Part shown: positions 17,018 through 24,866 of the stretch, one piece after another
How positions within the stretch are numbered: position 1 is the first letter of the stretch
Layout: each line of letters starts with the position of its first letter
Assembly (NCBI GenBank): GCA_016882305.1
Contig: VGQX01000018.1
Span: 1-33,587 of the forward strand
Direction of reading: 5' to 3'
Source of the DNA: Cyanobacteria bacterium K_Offshore_surface_m2_239
GTDB lineage: Bacteria > Cyanobacteriota > Cyanobacteriia > PCC-6307 > Cyanobiaceae
DNA: 33,587 nucleotides
The notes under the pieces: model-generated
The model's database searches: none
What the model saw: the letters and a program-made list of their open reading frames with translations, nothing else
Told to the model about the DNA's origin: nothing
Made by a program: the position numbers and the translations under genes

Positions 17018-17461
17018 ATGACCCCCTCGATCGACCACGCCCTGCGTCTGCGGCAGCTCTGGCTGACCTACCTGCTGGCCATGCTCTTTCATGTGGATCT
17101 GGGGCTGATGCCCCTCTTCCATGGCGTATCCCCGGAGATTGAGAGCCACGTCAACCCCAGCCGGCTGCCGTTGGTCTACTGGGGGATGCTGATCGTGTTC
17201 CTGCTTCCCCTGGTGGCGATCCTGCTGATCACCTGGACCGCCAGCGACCCGGCCACGGCGGGACGTTGGCGTTGGTGGCGGCGCGTTCACTTCTGGTTGA
17301 GCGTGGTCTACACCGTCACCAACGTGCCCCACCTGATCGCCGACATCGTCGTGCCGGATTCCCGGGGCGACCAGGTGTTCCTGATGGTGGTGCTGCTGGT
17401 GATCGGCCTGCTGATCAACGTGGAAGGGTGGCGCTGGTGGCGTCAACCCTCAAGCGCTTAG
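17018..17461 (+). CDS. Small four-helix membrane protein, conserved hypothetical
   Basis: 147 residues from the ATG at 17018. There are four hydrophobic segments: near 10-30 (LWLTYLLAMLFHVDLGLMP), 50-70 (YWGMLIVFLLPLVAILLI), 90-110 (FWLSVVYTVTNVPHLIADI) and 118-138 (VFLMVVLLVIGLLINVEGW). Histidines in or near the membrane (FHVD, VPHL, RVHFW) might bind metal or heme, but this is not a motif I can name. It lies 41 bp after gor on the same strand. Its 3' end overlaps the convergent sigma gene by 12 bp. Confidence 0.65.
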   Translation: MTPSIDHALRLRQLWLTYLLAMLFHVDLGLMPLFHGVSPEIESHVNPSRLPLVYWGMLIVFLLPLVAILLITWTASDPATAGRWRWWRRVHFWLSVVYTVTNVPHLIADIVVPDSRGDQVFLMVVLLVIGLLINVEGWRWWRQPSSA

Positions 17462-18331
17462 CGAGTCGCGCATCAACCGCCGGAGGTTGGGATGGAGACT
17501 GCCCCGCAGATCCCGCAGGGCCCGCTGCTCCAATCCCTGCACCGTGCTTTTGGTCAGCCCCATGCGCTCCGCCACCTGGCTGAGGGAGCGAAGCCCATCG
17601 CCGCCGTAGCGCAGAGCCAGCACGCGACGGGCCTGATCCGGCAGCAGGGCCAGCCCCTGGTGCAGCCAGCTGTAATCGTCGTGCACCCGGGGAACGCGCC
17701 CATCACTGAGGCGATCCACAAGCGCCCCCTCCTCTTCCGACCCCGTGGACTGATCCAGAGAGATCACACGAGCGCTCTCACTCACCTCCAGCACATACGC
17801 CAGGCGAGAGGGAGGGGCGCCGAGCTGGCGGGCAAGGGCTTCGAGGGAGCGATCGGGATCGTTCTGGCGCAGGGTCTGAACGTCTCGCGCCAGTTTGCGG
17901 ATGCTCTCCGGCACGCGCAGGACCTGCCCCAGCTCCGACTGGCCACGGCGCACCGCCTGACGAATCCACCAGTAGGCATAGGTGGAGAAGCGGTAGCCGC
18001 GGGTGGGATCAAAGCGCTCCACAGCCCGAATCAAGCCGATGTTGCCCACCTGGATCAGATCGAGCAGATCCACGCCCGCCGGCTGTCGCGCCTCGTGCTT
18101 GCACACCGACACCACCAGCCGCAGATTGGCCCGCACCATGCGGTCCAGCGCCCGGCGGCCCGAGCGGACCTCCGCCGCCGTGGGCGTGGCGGCCAGTCGC
18201 CAGCGGCGCACGATCGTGCCGAGATGCACCTCCTCAGCGGCGGTGAGCAAGGGGATGGTGGCGATCTGCTTGAGATAGGCCTGCACGGCCTCCTCCGGTC
18301 CCGTGCGAGCCGCTGCATGCCGGTCGTCCAT
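17450..18331 (-). CDS. Group 2 sigma-70 family RNA polymerase sigma factor
   Basis: 293 residues from the ATG at 18331; an upstream in-frame start at 18394 would give 314 and crosses a hairpin-bearing spacer. Region 1.2 is EEAVQAYLKQIATIPLLTA, followed by AAEEVHLG. Region 2 is ANLRLVVSVCKHEARQP and DLLDLIQVGNIGLIRAVERF, then the -10-recognising YRFSTYAYWWIRQAVRR. Region 3 starts at LRVPESIRKLARDVQ. Region 4.2 is LSQVAERMGLTKSTVQGLEQ. There is no long region 1.1, so it is an alternative (group 2) sigma of the kind cyanobacteria use for light, nutrient and circadian control. It is in line with the peroxiredoxin-like gene upstream, 101 bp away. Confidence 0.9.
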   Translation of the reverse strand: MDDRHAAARTGPEEAVQAYLKQIATIPLLTAAEEVHLGTIVRRWRLAATPTAAEVRSGRRALDRMVRANLRLVVSVCKHEARQPAGVDLLDLIQVGNIGLIRAVERFDPTRGYRFSTYAYWWIRQAVRRGQSELGQVLRVPESIRKLARDVQTLRQNDPDRSLEALARQLGAPPSRLAYVLEVSESARVISLDQSTGSEEEGALVDRLSDGRVPRVHDDYSWLHQGLALLPDQARRVLALRYGGDGLRSLSQVAERMGLTKSTVQGLEQRALRDLRGSLHPNLRRLMRDSLSA

Positions 18332-18398
18332 GGCTGTGCCTTTCAGGCCAAGGTGTCCTTGATCAGCCTTCGCCAAGAGGGCGGAGCACGCCATCGCC

Positions 18399-18416
18399 TG
18401 CGGCGGAACCGCCGCA
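18399..18416. terminator. GC-rich inverted repeat after the peroxiredoxin-like gene
   Basis: TGCGGCGG (18399-18406) and CCGCCGCA (18409-18416) form a strong stem 16 bp past the stop at 18433 and 67 bp before the sigma ATG, reading on the minus strand. No T run, so terminator activity is uncertain; it may separate the two genes. Confidence 0.35.
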
Positions 18417-18432
18417 CGACCGTCATGGTGCG

Positions 18433-18993
18433 TTACGTCTGGCCGGCAACGCCTCCGCCCGGCTCCTGGAGCCAGGGATCCAGGACGCTCAGAGGCCGCG
18501 CCATGGTGGCCGAGAACCCCAGCAGGCCCCGATCCTGAAAGCTGTAAAGCAGGCTGTCGTCGCGATCCAGCAACCAGGTGCCCCCGCGCTGGGTGAGGAA
18601 GTCGTCGCGGGGCACGGATGTGCGCCAGTGGCTGAGCACTTCCACCATGTTGCGCAGCCGCACGGTCGCCAATTCAAAGGGCCGTTGGAAGCCCTCGCCC
18701 CCCGCCAGGGCGAAGAGGGGACTCTCCAGCCGCGGCGGCGCGGCGCGATCGCCCCTGTAGCCCCGCCAGACCTCCGCCAAGGTGCCGGGCGACCCCACAC
18801 CGGCGCACATCAACAGCAGGCCCGTCCATGGACCTCCGGGCGCCTTCAGCCCCCCGTAGAGCGCCAGGGCCTCGTGGAGCCGATCGCCAGCAGGCGGATC
18901 CCCGCCGTCCGCAAGGCGGGCAAGGCGCCGCTGGCCGCGCTCCAGGCCCGGCACGGTGCCGAGGTGTCGGCGGAGCGGATCGGGAGCTTGCAT
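18433..18993 (-). CDS. AhpC/TSA-like (peroxiredoxin-like) family protein
   Basis: 186 residues from the ATG at 18993; an ATG at 19020 would add 9 residues. The sequence follows the peroxiredoxin-like thioredoxin fold: WTGLLLMCAGVGSPGTLAEV early, then GDRAAPPRLE, then TWLLDRDDSLLYSFQDRGL with GFSATMARPLSVLDPWL at the end. The normal peroxidatic CxxC is not obvious; one Cys lies in LLLMCAGVG. Peroxidase activity is therefore uncertain. Read divergently from the AraC regulator. The start-to-start distance is only about 30 bp, so the two must share or overlap promoter sequence. Confidence 0.55.
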   Translation of the reverse strand: MQAPDPLRRHLGTVPGLERGQRRLARLADGGDPPAGDRLHEALALYGGLKAPGGPWTGLLLMCAGVGSPGTLAEVWRGYRGDRAAPPRLESPLFALAGGEGFQRPFELATVRLRNMVEVLSHWRTSVPRDDFLTQRGGTWLLDRDDSLLYSFQDRGLLGFSATMARPLSVLDPWLQEPGGGVAGQT

Positions 18994-19025
18994 GGAACAG
19001 CGGAATATCTGGGGCATCATGAGGG

Positions 19026-20075
19026 GTGATCCTTTGTTCGGACATCGCCGGCTGGATGGAGTCGCTTCTCAAGCCCGGACTGCTCTCCCTTCCCCTGCTA
19101 GGCCATGACTGGCTGCGTCAGACCTCGCGTGATCCCCAGGCTTGGGCGAGGGCGGTGGCCGCGATCGCTCCCGTGCGGATCTGCGAGCCGCTGTTTCCCT
19201 CCCTGGCCTTCCAGAGCGACACGGCGGTGATCAGCCTGGGGGAGATGACGGTGCTCGCCACCCAGGGCTCCGCCATCAACGTGACGACCGATCACCATCC
19301 CTTCGCCCAGCTGATGCTGCCCTATCGCGGCTGGGGAGTGTTTCACGTGGAGCGTCAGCGCTTTGAGAATCCCGTGGGTGATTCGGTGCTGTTTCTGCCG
19401 CCAGCGCCGATGACTCTGGAGAACAACATCACCTGCGGGGTGGCCCTCAACATGAATCCGGCGATCCTCATCGAAACAGCCTTGACCATGGCCGGTCCGG
19501 AGGGGCTCCCGCCCGAGCGGCTCAATGTGTTCCAGCGGCCCCAGCTGCTGCGGCTTCACGATCCGAACTGCGGCCATCTCATCAACGGGATCTACGCCCA
19601 ACTGCTGACCCTTCATCACCTCTGCGCGCCACCGGGATCCGATCCATCCGCGCTGCGGCTCGATGACGTACTGGTGCGCATGATCGTGCTGCTGCTCGTG
19701 CCGGAGCTGCAGCGCATGGATCCTCTCCCCGACACGCCCATGGCCTCGCTGGCGGCGAAGGCCAAACTTGAATCCCTGGTCGACTGGATCGAAACCCACC
19801 TGGAGAATCCCATCAGCCTGAGCGAGCTGGAAAACCAGGTGCACTGGTCGCGTCGCAGCCTGCAATACGCCTTCCGCGACGCCTATGGCTGCAGCCCGAT
19901 GCAGTGGGTGCGACGCCGCCGGCTGCACCGGGCGATGCAACGGTTGACCAACCCCCAACCCGGCGACAATGTGGCCTCCATCGGCCGCTCCTTCGGGTTT
20001 CCCAGCCCCGTGGCCTTCAGTCGCGAGTTTCGCCGTCAATACGACTGCACACCGTCGTCGGTGTTTCACGCCTGA
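19026..20075 (+). CDS. AraC-family transcriptional regulator
   Basis: Up to 349 residues from the GTG at 19026; the ATG at 19056 is an alternative start. The N-terminal ~230 residues form a cupin-like ligand domain (VTTDHHPFAQLMLPYRGWG and VGDSVLFLPPAP). The C-terminal ~100 residues are two helix-turn-helix units: WIETHLENPISLSELENQV, then SRRSLQYAFRDAYGCSPMQW, RRRRLHRAMQRL and the signature IGRSFGFPSPVAFSREFR. It is a DNA-binding activator or repressor. It is divergent from the peroxiredoxin-like gene, its likeliest target (inference). The ligand is unknown. HIP1 octamer at 19161. Confidence 0.88.
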   Translation: MILCSDIAGWMESLLKPGLLSLPLLGHDWLRQTSRDPQAWARAVAAIAPVRICEPLFPSLAFQSDTAVISLGEMTVLATQGSAINVTTDHHPFAQLMLPYRGWGVFHVERQRFENPVGDSVLFLPPAPMTLENNITCGVALNMNPAILIETALTMAGPEGLPPERLNVFQRPQLLRLHDPNCGHLINGIYAQLLTLHHLCAPPGSDPSALRLDDVLVRMIVLLLVPELQRMDPLPDTPMASLAAKAKLESLVDWIETHLENPISLSELENQVHWSRRSLQYAFRDAYGCSPMQWVRRRRLHRAMQRLTNPQPGDNVASIGRSFGFPSPVAFSREFRRQYDCTPSSVFHA

Positions 20076-20080
20076 GCGAC

Positions 20081-20097
20081 GCCGCCGGGGAGGCGGC
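20081..20097 (+). terminator. Stem-loop after the AraC regulator
   Basis: GCCGCC (20081-20086) and GGCGGC (20092-20097) with a GGGGA loop, 5 bp past the regulator stop. No T run; a weak terminator candidate. Confidence 0.35.
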
Positions 20098-20122
20098 ACG
20101 GCAGGGGTCCTGGTCCGGAACG

Positions 20123-20151
20123 TTGACGGTGTCCCCGGCCGCGTCTAGCGA
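20123..20151 (+). promoter_or_regulatory. Candidate promoter of the aldolase gene
   Basis: TTGACG at 20123-20128 and TAGCGA at 20146-20151 are separated by 17 bp, upstream of the aldolase ATG at 20182. The -10 is a poor match, so this is tentative. Confidence 0.35.
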
Positions 20152-20181
20152 TGGGAGGACTTTCGCCCCCCGCAGCGGTCC

Positions 20182-21270
20182 ATGACCCTCGACGCCCATC
20201 GCGACGACCTGGCCGCCACGGCCGCCGCCTTGGCGGCCCCGGGCACGGGCCTGTTGGCCGCCGATGAGTCCACCGGCACTATCGGCAAGCGCTTCGCCGC
20301 CATCGGCGTTGAGAACACCGAATCCAACCGCCGCGCCTATCGCAGCCTGCTGGCCACGACCCCCGGCCTGGCGGCCTCCATCAGCGGCGTGATCCTCTAC
20401 GAGGAAACCCTCTTTCAGGACAGCCTCACCCCTGCGGGCGAGCCGGGCCCCCCCATCGTGGAGCTCTTCGCCGAGCGGGGCATCGTGCCCGGCATCAAGG
20501 TGGATCAGGGGGTGGAAGCCCTGGCGGGCGGCCTGGGAGGGGAAACGTGGTGCACGGGCCTGAAGGGCCTGGCGGAGCGGGCGGGGCGGGCCTACGAACG
20601 GGGCGCGCGCTTCGCCAAATGGCGGGCGGTGCTGCGCATCAGCGGCGAGGGTTGCCCCTCGGAGCTGGCGGTGCGGGAGAACGCCTGGGGGCTGGCCCGC
20701 TATGCCCGCGCGGTTCAGGAGGCGGGGCTGGTGCCGATCGTGGAGCCGGAGATCCTGATGGATGGCGACCACGACATCGCCACCACGGCGTCAGTGCAGG
20801 AGTGGGTCCTGCGCACGGTGTACGAGGCCTTGGCCATGAACGGAGTGTTCCTTGAGGGCAGCCTGCTGAAGCCGTCGATGACAACCGCCGGAGCCGATTG
20901 TCCCGACCGTCCGAGCCTCGAAGAGGTGGGGAGCTTCACCGTGCGCACCCTCAGCCGAGCGGTGCCGGCGGCGGTGCCAGCGGTTCTGTTCCTCTCCGGC
21001 GGCCTCAGCGAGGAGGATGCCAGCCTCTGCTTGAACGCCATCAATGAGGCGGCCGCCCTGGGATTCGCGCCGTGGCACCTGGGCTTTTCCTTTGGCCGCG
21101 CCCTGCAGCACTCCTGCCTCAAACACTGGGCCGGCCACGACGTGAACGCCGGCCAGGACGCTCTGCTGGCCAGGGTCCGCGCCAATGGCGCCGCCAGTCG
21201 CGGCGCCTATGTGGCAGGTGGCGAACCCTCCGATGACGCCAGTCTGTTCGTGGCGAATTACAGCTACTGA
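20182..21270 (+). CDS. Class I fructose-bisphosphate aldolase
   Basis: 362 residues, normal for the family. Class I hallmarks are GLLAADESTGTIGKRF at 24-39, GVILYEETLFQ, PGIKVDQGVEAL, and the Schiff-base region VFLEGSLLKPSM with Lys230. Later come VLFLSGGLSEEDAS and PWHLGFSFGRALQ. It cleaves fructose 1,6-bisphosphate (and, in cyanobacteria, probably sedoheptulose 1,7-bisphosphate) reversibly in glycolysis and the Calvin cycle in the cytosol. The ATG at 20182 gives the expected N-terminus. Single gene with its own upstream region. Confidence 0.94.
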   Translation: MTLDAHRDDLAATAAALAAPGTGLLAADESTGTIGKRFAAIGVENTESNRRAYRSLLATTPGLAASISGVILYEETLFQDSLTPAGEPGPPIVELFAERGIVPGIKVDQGVEALAGGLGGETWCTGLKGLAERAGRAYERGARFAKWRAVLRISGEGCPSELAVRENAWGLARYARAVQEAGLVPIVEPEILMDGDHDIATTASVQEWVLRTVYEALAMNGVFLEGSLLKPSMTTAGADCPDRPSLEEVGSFTVRTLSRAVPAAVPAVLFLSGGLSEEDASLCLNAINEAAALGFAPWHLGFSFGRALQHSCLKHWAGHDVNAGQDALLARVRANGAASRGAYVAGGEPSDDASLFVANYSY

Positions 21271-21302
21271 AGACGCCCGCGCGGCTGCGGACTCCCGGCC
21301 AT

Positions 21303-21318
21303 GGACGCACCGGCGTCC
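21303..21318. terminator. Stem-loop between convergent aldolase and doxX-like genes
   Basis: GGACGC (21303-21308) and GCGTCC (21313-21318) with an ACCG loop, in the 61-bp convergent gap. It could serve both directions. No T run. Confidence 0.35.
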
Positions 21319-21331
21319 GAGACGTCTCCGC

Positions 21332-21985
21332 TCAGCGGGAGGGGCGACCGGACTCGACAGGCACGAGCACGGGAACCTGGCCGTCGTCGAGCAGCCCATC
21401 GTCGCCTTCCGCCTCTGGCGTATCACGACGCGCCAGGAGTGTGGCGAGCAGCCCCGCGTCAAAGGAGCAGCGGCCGGGGCCAACGAGCAGGAGGGCCAGG
21501 CTGCCGCCCAGATAGAGCACCACGAGCTCCAACACGTAGATGTTGAGGCCGGCGGTCAGGATGTGCTGGTAGGCGGCCACGGCCATGGTGCCGGTGAGGG
21601 CCAGGGCGCCGAGGGGGGTGAACAGCCCCAGGATGACGAGCCAGCTGCCGATCAGCTCGGACAGGCCTGCGGCGTAGGCGAAGACCAGGGGGAAGGGCAG
21701 GTGGAGGGAGGCGACGTAGGTGGAGGCGAACTGCTGCGGATCAGCGAGCTTCTCCTGGCCGTGGTGGATCATCATCACGCCCACGCTCAGCCGCAGGAGC
21801 AGCAGGCCGAAGGAGGCCAGCCAGCCGGGGGAAACGACCTGGGCGTGAAGGGCGGGGAGGAGCGCGGCGGCTCCGCGACGCAGTGCGCGAGCGGAGACTG
21901 GAGCCGTTCGAGCGCTGACGTACCAGAGCGCGATGGAAGCGGCCATGAAGCCCCCCAGCAGCTCAAGAACGACGGTCGTGGTCAT
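21332..21985 (-). CDS. DoxX family membrane protein
   Basis: 217 residues. The core begins near 55 with the DoxX pattern LLLRLSVGVMMIHHGQEKL, followed by AYAAGLSELIGSWLVILGLF, LALTGTMAVAAYQHIL and VLELVVLYLGGSLALLLVG, giving four membrane helices. A preceding N-terminal helix (TTTVVLELLGGFMAASIAL) and a charged C-terminal tail flank it. DoxX proteins are inner-membrane proteins tied to quinone-linked redox and sulfur or oxidative stress; the exact activity varies. Convergent with the aldolase gene. Confidence 0.85.
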   Translation of the reverse strand: MTTTVVLELLGGFMAASIALWYVSARTAPVSARALRRGAAALLPALHAQVVSPGWLASFGLLLLRLSVGVMMIHHGQEKLADPQQFASTYVASLHLPFPLVFAYAAGLSELIGSWLVILGLFTPLGALALTGTMAVAAYQHILTAGLNIYVLELVVLYLGGSLALLLVGPGRCSFDAGLLATLLARRDTPEAEGDDGLLDDGQVPVLVPVESGRPSR

Positions 21986-22132
21986 GACGCGAGATCAATT
22001 CTCATCATCCTGGCAAGGCGCGTAAAGAAACGTGAAGCGCATCAGAGACAGGCCTGGGCCAGTGGCCACAAGGGTGTTGCCGCGCCGGGCCGCTGGCGCC
22101 AACCGCGCGGCCGACGGCTTCAACCTTCAGAA

Positions 22133-22150
22133 TGTAATGACTTTGTTACA
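22133..22150. promoter_or_regulatory. TGTAA-N8-TTACA inverted repeat just before the 22162 gene
   Basis: TGTAA (22133-22137) and TTACA (22146-22150), 11 bp before the ATG. It stands out as AT-rich in GC-rich DNA. The GTA...TAC spacing is 10, not the 8 of an NtcA site. A repressor site or a promoter element is possible. Nothing else is clear in the 21986-22161 gap. Confidence 0.4.
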
Positions 22151-22161
22151 AGCCCCCCCCC

Positions 22162-22416
22162 ATGACCGTCGGCGAGCTGTTCCTCGAATCCCTCAGCTCC
22201 GGGGTGATCACCCCCGCGGAGATCGACTGGCTGCTGGCGCGGCACAACACCCTGACGCGCCCCGAACAGGCGGCGGCCCTGCGGCTGGGGCGCCTGCTGG
22301 ATCAGGGCGCGATCCAGCTCGGCTGCCGCCTCTCCCGCCAACGGCTTCACCACCGCCTGGTGGCCAACGAGTGGATCGAGCCCCTCGGCCGCCGTCGCCA
22401 CGGCCGGCACCCTTGA
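22162..22416 (+). CDS. Small conserved hypothetical protein
   Basis: 84 residues: MTVGELFLESLSSGVITPAE, then EIDWLLARHNTLTRPEQAA and LRLGRLLDQGAIQLGCRL, with a basic tail ending RRRHGRHP. It is helical with no membrane segment. It looks like the short cyanobacterial proteins with a T-x-x-E-I-x-W-L motif, but I cannot assign a function. The start is the only ATG in frame and follows the inverted repeat directly. Confidence 0.65.
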   Translation: MTVGELFLESLSSGVITPAEIDWLLARHNTLTRPEQAAALRLGRLLDQGAIQLGCRLSRQRLHHRLVANEWIEPLGRRRHGRHP

Positions 22417-22510
22417 GGGCGGCCTCCGCCCCCCCCCTGTTGAAGGGCGCTTGAACCTCGGCTTCCACACCGCAGCTATCGCCAGACAGCCTTGGCCTTT
22501 CCCCCTTGAC

Positions 22511-22570
22511 GGAGTCTTCTCCCCTGCGGGAGTCTTTCTCCTGCGGGAGTCTTTCCACCTCGGGAGTCTT
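22511..22570 (+). repeat. Four direct repeats of GGAGTCTT upstream of the methyltransferase-like gene
   Basis: GGAGTCTT occurs at 22511, 22529, 22546 and 22563, at 17-18 bp spacing; the middle copies share a longer CTGCGGGAGTCTTT unit. The array ends 23 bp before the ATG at 22594. The spacing places the copies at somewhat under two helical turns, suiting cooperative binding or local duplication. Confidence 0.6.
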
Positions 22571-22593
22571 CATCCAAGCCGGACGGTTCTCCC

Positions 22594-23130
22594 ATGACGG
22601 ACTCCACCCCCCGCCTGCTCCACCGCTGGGGCTTCACCCGGGAGGGTTGGCGCAACAACCGGCGCGGGGAATGGTGGCTGCTCGCCCAGGGGGTGCTGAT
22701 CGTCGCCCACCTGCTGCCCCCCACCCCGCCCCCGAGCGCTCTGGGGCTGGCCTGGCCCCCGGGGTTGCGCCTGCTGGGCTGGGGCGTTTTTGCCCTGGGC
22801 CTGGCCCTGGCGGTCCAGGCGGCCCTCAACCTCGGCGCCAGCCTCACGCCCCTGCCCGAACCGATGGTGGATGCCGCCCTGGTGACCAGCGGCGCCTACA
22901 GCCGCTGCCGCCACCCCCTGTATCAAGCCGTCGTGCTCTGCTCGCTGGGGGTGGCGGTGGCCCTGGGCAGCCCGCTCCACCTCGCCCTGCTGCTGAGCCT
23001 GTCAGCGGTGCTCAGCGGCAAGGCCCATCGGGAGGAGCGGCGCCTGCTGGAGCTCCACCCCGACTACACCACCTATCGCGCCAGCACCCCGGCCATCCTG
23101 CCGGGCATCCCCGGGCTGGACTGGCGCTGA
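22594..23130 (+). CDS. Isoprenylcysteine carboxyl methyltransferase (ICMT)-family membrane protein
   Basis: 178 residues. Hydrophobic helices span 28-45, 55-80 and 110-140. The C-terminal ICMT/PEMT signature is SGAYSRCRHPLYQAVVLCSL, then KAHREERRLLELHPDYTTYR, the SAM-binding part (RHPxY and ExxLxxxxPxYxxY). Such enzymes methylate lipid or isoprenoid-type substrates at the membrane; the substrate is unknown in cyanobacteria. The ATG at 22594 is preceded by the GGAGTCTT array. It stands between two unrelated small genes. Confidence 0.8.
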   Translation: MTDSTPRLLHRWGFTREGWRNNRRGEWWLLAQGVLIVAHLLPPTPPPSALGLAWPPGLRLLGWGVFALGLALAVQAALNLGASLTPLPEPMVDAALVTSGAYSRCRHPLYQAVVLCSLGVAVALGSPLHLALLLSLSAVLSGKAHREERRLLELHPDYTTYRASTPAILPGIPGLDWR

Positions 23131-23169
23131 GGCTCGCGCGGGCCGATCCCCGGGCTGACGCCACCGCCC

Positions 23170-23628
23170 TCAACGACGACAGCGCTGGCGCAGGGCCTGA
23201 AGCAGGCGCGGCACCGCGTCGGGCTGCCCCTGAACGCTGAAGGCTTCCCGCTCCACCTCCCGGTTGGTGGGGTAGCCATGGAACAGGATCGCCTGAATGC
23301 CGCGCTCCACGGTCGGGTCGAGGGGCAGGGTCCAACCGATGGGACGCACCACCCCGTCCGGACAGCTCTGCACCGCGTGCACCGCCTCATGGAGGAACGT
23401 CTGGCGGCCGATGCCGAGCTCAAAGCTCAGTGGCGAGATCCAGAGGGTGCGGCGGCGGGGATCGAACTGGCCGTAGGCGCCCCCGCGCGGGGGCAGGGCG
23501 ATGTGCACCGTGAAGCCATGGGCCTGAAGGGCTGTCGCCAGGGGGGGCAGATCAGCGGGCAGAGCGCTGAGGGGGCGGGGGTCAAGCTCCCCCGCGGCAA
23601 GGAGCAGCGGCGCCAACACCGTCACCAT
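23170..23628 (-). CDS. Putative secreted zinc metallopeptidase-like protein
   Basis: 152 residues. It has a short hydrophobic N-terminus (VTVLAPLLLAAGEL), possibly a signal. The motif FLHEAVHAVQ contains HExxH (His80, Glu81, His84), the zinc-binding and catalytic signature of gluzincin-type peptidases. A later Glu in REVEREAFSVQ could be the third ligand. The remainder fits no family I can name. Substrate unknown. Divergent from the Dabb-domain gene, whose ATG is 50 bp away. Confidence 0.55.
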   Translation of the reverse strand: MVTVLAPLLLAAGELDPRPLSALPADLPPLATALQAHGFTVHIALPPRGGAYGQFDPRRRTLWISPLSFELGIGRQTFLHEAVHAVQSCPDGVVRPIGWTLPLDPTVERGIQAILFHGYPTNREVEREAFSVQGQPDAVPRLLQALRQRCRR

Positions 23629-23678
23629 GGCACGGGAGGAGGGGTCTGCACCGATGATCAGGCCACCGCTTGCGCGCC

Positions 23679-23996
23679 ATGGTCCACCATCTGGTTCTCT
23701 TCCGCTTTCGCGACGACCTTCCCCCGGAGGCCATCCCAGCCGTGTTTGCGGAGCTGCGGAGCCTTCGGGAGCAGATCCCGGGGATCACGGGCTTCAGCGG
23801 TGGCGTCGATGGCTCGCGGGAAGGGTTGACGCGCGGCTTCACCCACGGCTGCCAGATGACCTTCGTCGATGCGGCCGCCCGCGACGCCTACCTGCCCCAT
23901 CCCGAGCACCAGCGCGTGGTGGAGCGGCTGCTGCCGCTGCTGGAGGGGGGCCTTGACGGAGCGTTGACCTTTGACTTCGAGGATGGGGTGGTTTGA
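23679..23996 (+). CDS. Dabb (stress-responsive A/B barrel) domain protein
   Basis: 105 residues from the ATG at 23679. MVHHLVLFRFRDDLPPEAI starts the fold, followed by LREQIPGITGFSGGVDGS and the conserved HPEHQRVVERLLPLLEG, then ALTFDFEDG. This is a small dimeric ferredoxin-like barrel. Members are stress-linked or enzymes of polyketide-type cyclisation; the function cannot be read from sequence. Confidence 0.87.
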   Translation: MVHHLVLFRFRDDLPPEAIPAVFAELRSLREQIPGITGFSGGVDGSREGLTRGFTHGCQMTFVDAAARDAYLPHPEHQRVVERLLPLLEGGLDGALTFDFEDGVV

Positions 23997-24050
23997 GGGC
24001 GGCGGGCGTTGCGGAGAGGCGCGCGGCGGAAGACGCTCGGGCGGGAGCCC

Positions 24051-24866
24051 TCAGGGGAAGGCGGGGGAGCGCTCAGGGCCCCGCAGCGCCTCACGAAACG
24101 CGGCGGCGTCCAGGATCGGGGTGTTGTGGTCCAGCTCGGGCACGAGGGTGAGTGTCGCCACGCCAGGGGCGAAGGCCCGGTGGAGGGCCTCGGCATGACG
24201 CGGGGGAACCACCAGATCCCGACCCGCAGCCACAATCGTGGTGGGCGCCCGCACCTGCGGGGCCTCCGCCGCCGCGTCCCAGCGATCCCGCAACAGCAGA
24301 TCGATCGGCAGCCAAGGCATCGTGCGGCGGGCCACGGCCAGCAGGCTGTCGAAGGGCACCAGCAGCACCAGGCGACCCACGGGGCCGGTGGCAGCCAGAT
24401 GCACCGCCGGGCCGGTTCCCAGACTGCGTCCCGCCACGGTGATGGCGCTATGGCGCGCGGCGACATGGGCGTGCAGAGCCCGGGCGTCGGCGCGAATGGC
24501 CGCTTCGCTCGGGGTGCCCTCGCTGCCGCCGTAGCCACGGTAGTGGAGAAGGTAGAGGGCGGTGTCAGGAAGGAGGGAGGCGAGCTGGTCGCGGGTCAGC
24601 GAGACGTCCTCGGCGTTGCCCCCGAAGTAGATCAGCGCCTTGGGGCCCGGGAGGGGTCGCTGAGCCACCCGCACCCGGGTGCCCGCCACACGCAGCACCA
24701 ACGGGTCGCCGGGATCGGCAGCGGGCCGCGGGTGGTAGATGAACGCGCGCTGGGCGAGGGCCATCAGCAGGCAGAGCAAGCCGTAGCCCAGGACCGGCCA
24801 GGCGAGCCACCTCAGCGCGCCTCCCAGCGCCAGGGGAGCCACTCGCGGTGGCAGAGGTGCAGTCAT
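24051..24866 (-). CDS. Alpha/beta hydrolase of BEM46/YfhR type, membrane-anchored
   Basis: 271 residues from the ATG at 24866; an open extension to 24992 is unlikely. An N-terminal hydrophobic anchor (LAWPVLGYGLLCLLMALAQ) is followed by FIYHPRP. The oxyanion strand is LIYFGGNAEDV. The nucleophile elbow is GRSLGTG with Ser148. The remaining triad is Asp217 in AAGRDLVVP and His247 in ELDHNTP. A serine hydrolase of unknown substrate facing the cell envelope. Divergent from the CHAT protease gene, with 163 bp between the starts. Confidence 0.86.
   Translation of the reverse strand: MTAPLPPRVAPLALGGALRWLAWPVLGYGLLCLLMALAQRAFIYHPRPAADPGDPLVLRVAGTRVRVAQRPLPGPKALIYFGGNAEDVSLTRDQLASLLPDTALYLLHYRGYGGSEGTPSEAAIRADARALHAHVAARHSAITVAGRSLGTGPAVHLAATGPVGRLVLLVPFDSLLAVARRTMPWLPIDLLLRDRWDAAAEAPQVRAPTTIVAAGRDLVVPPRHAEALHRAFAPGVATLTLVPELDHNTPILDAAAFREALRGPERSPAFP

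Noticed and set aside
22133-22150. NtcA binding site
   Set aside because: GTA and TAC are 10 bases apart rather than the 8 required.
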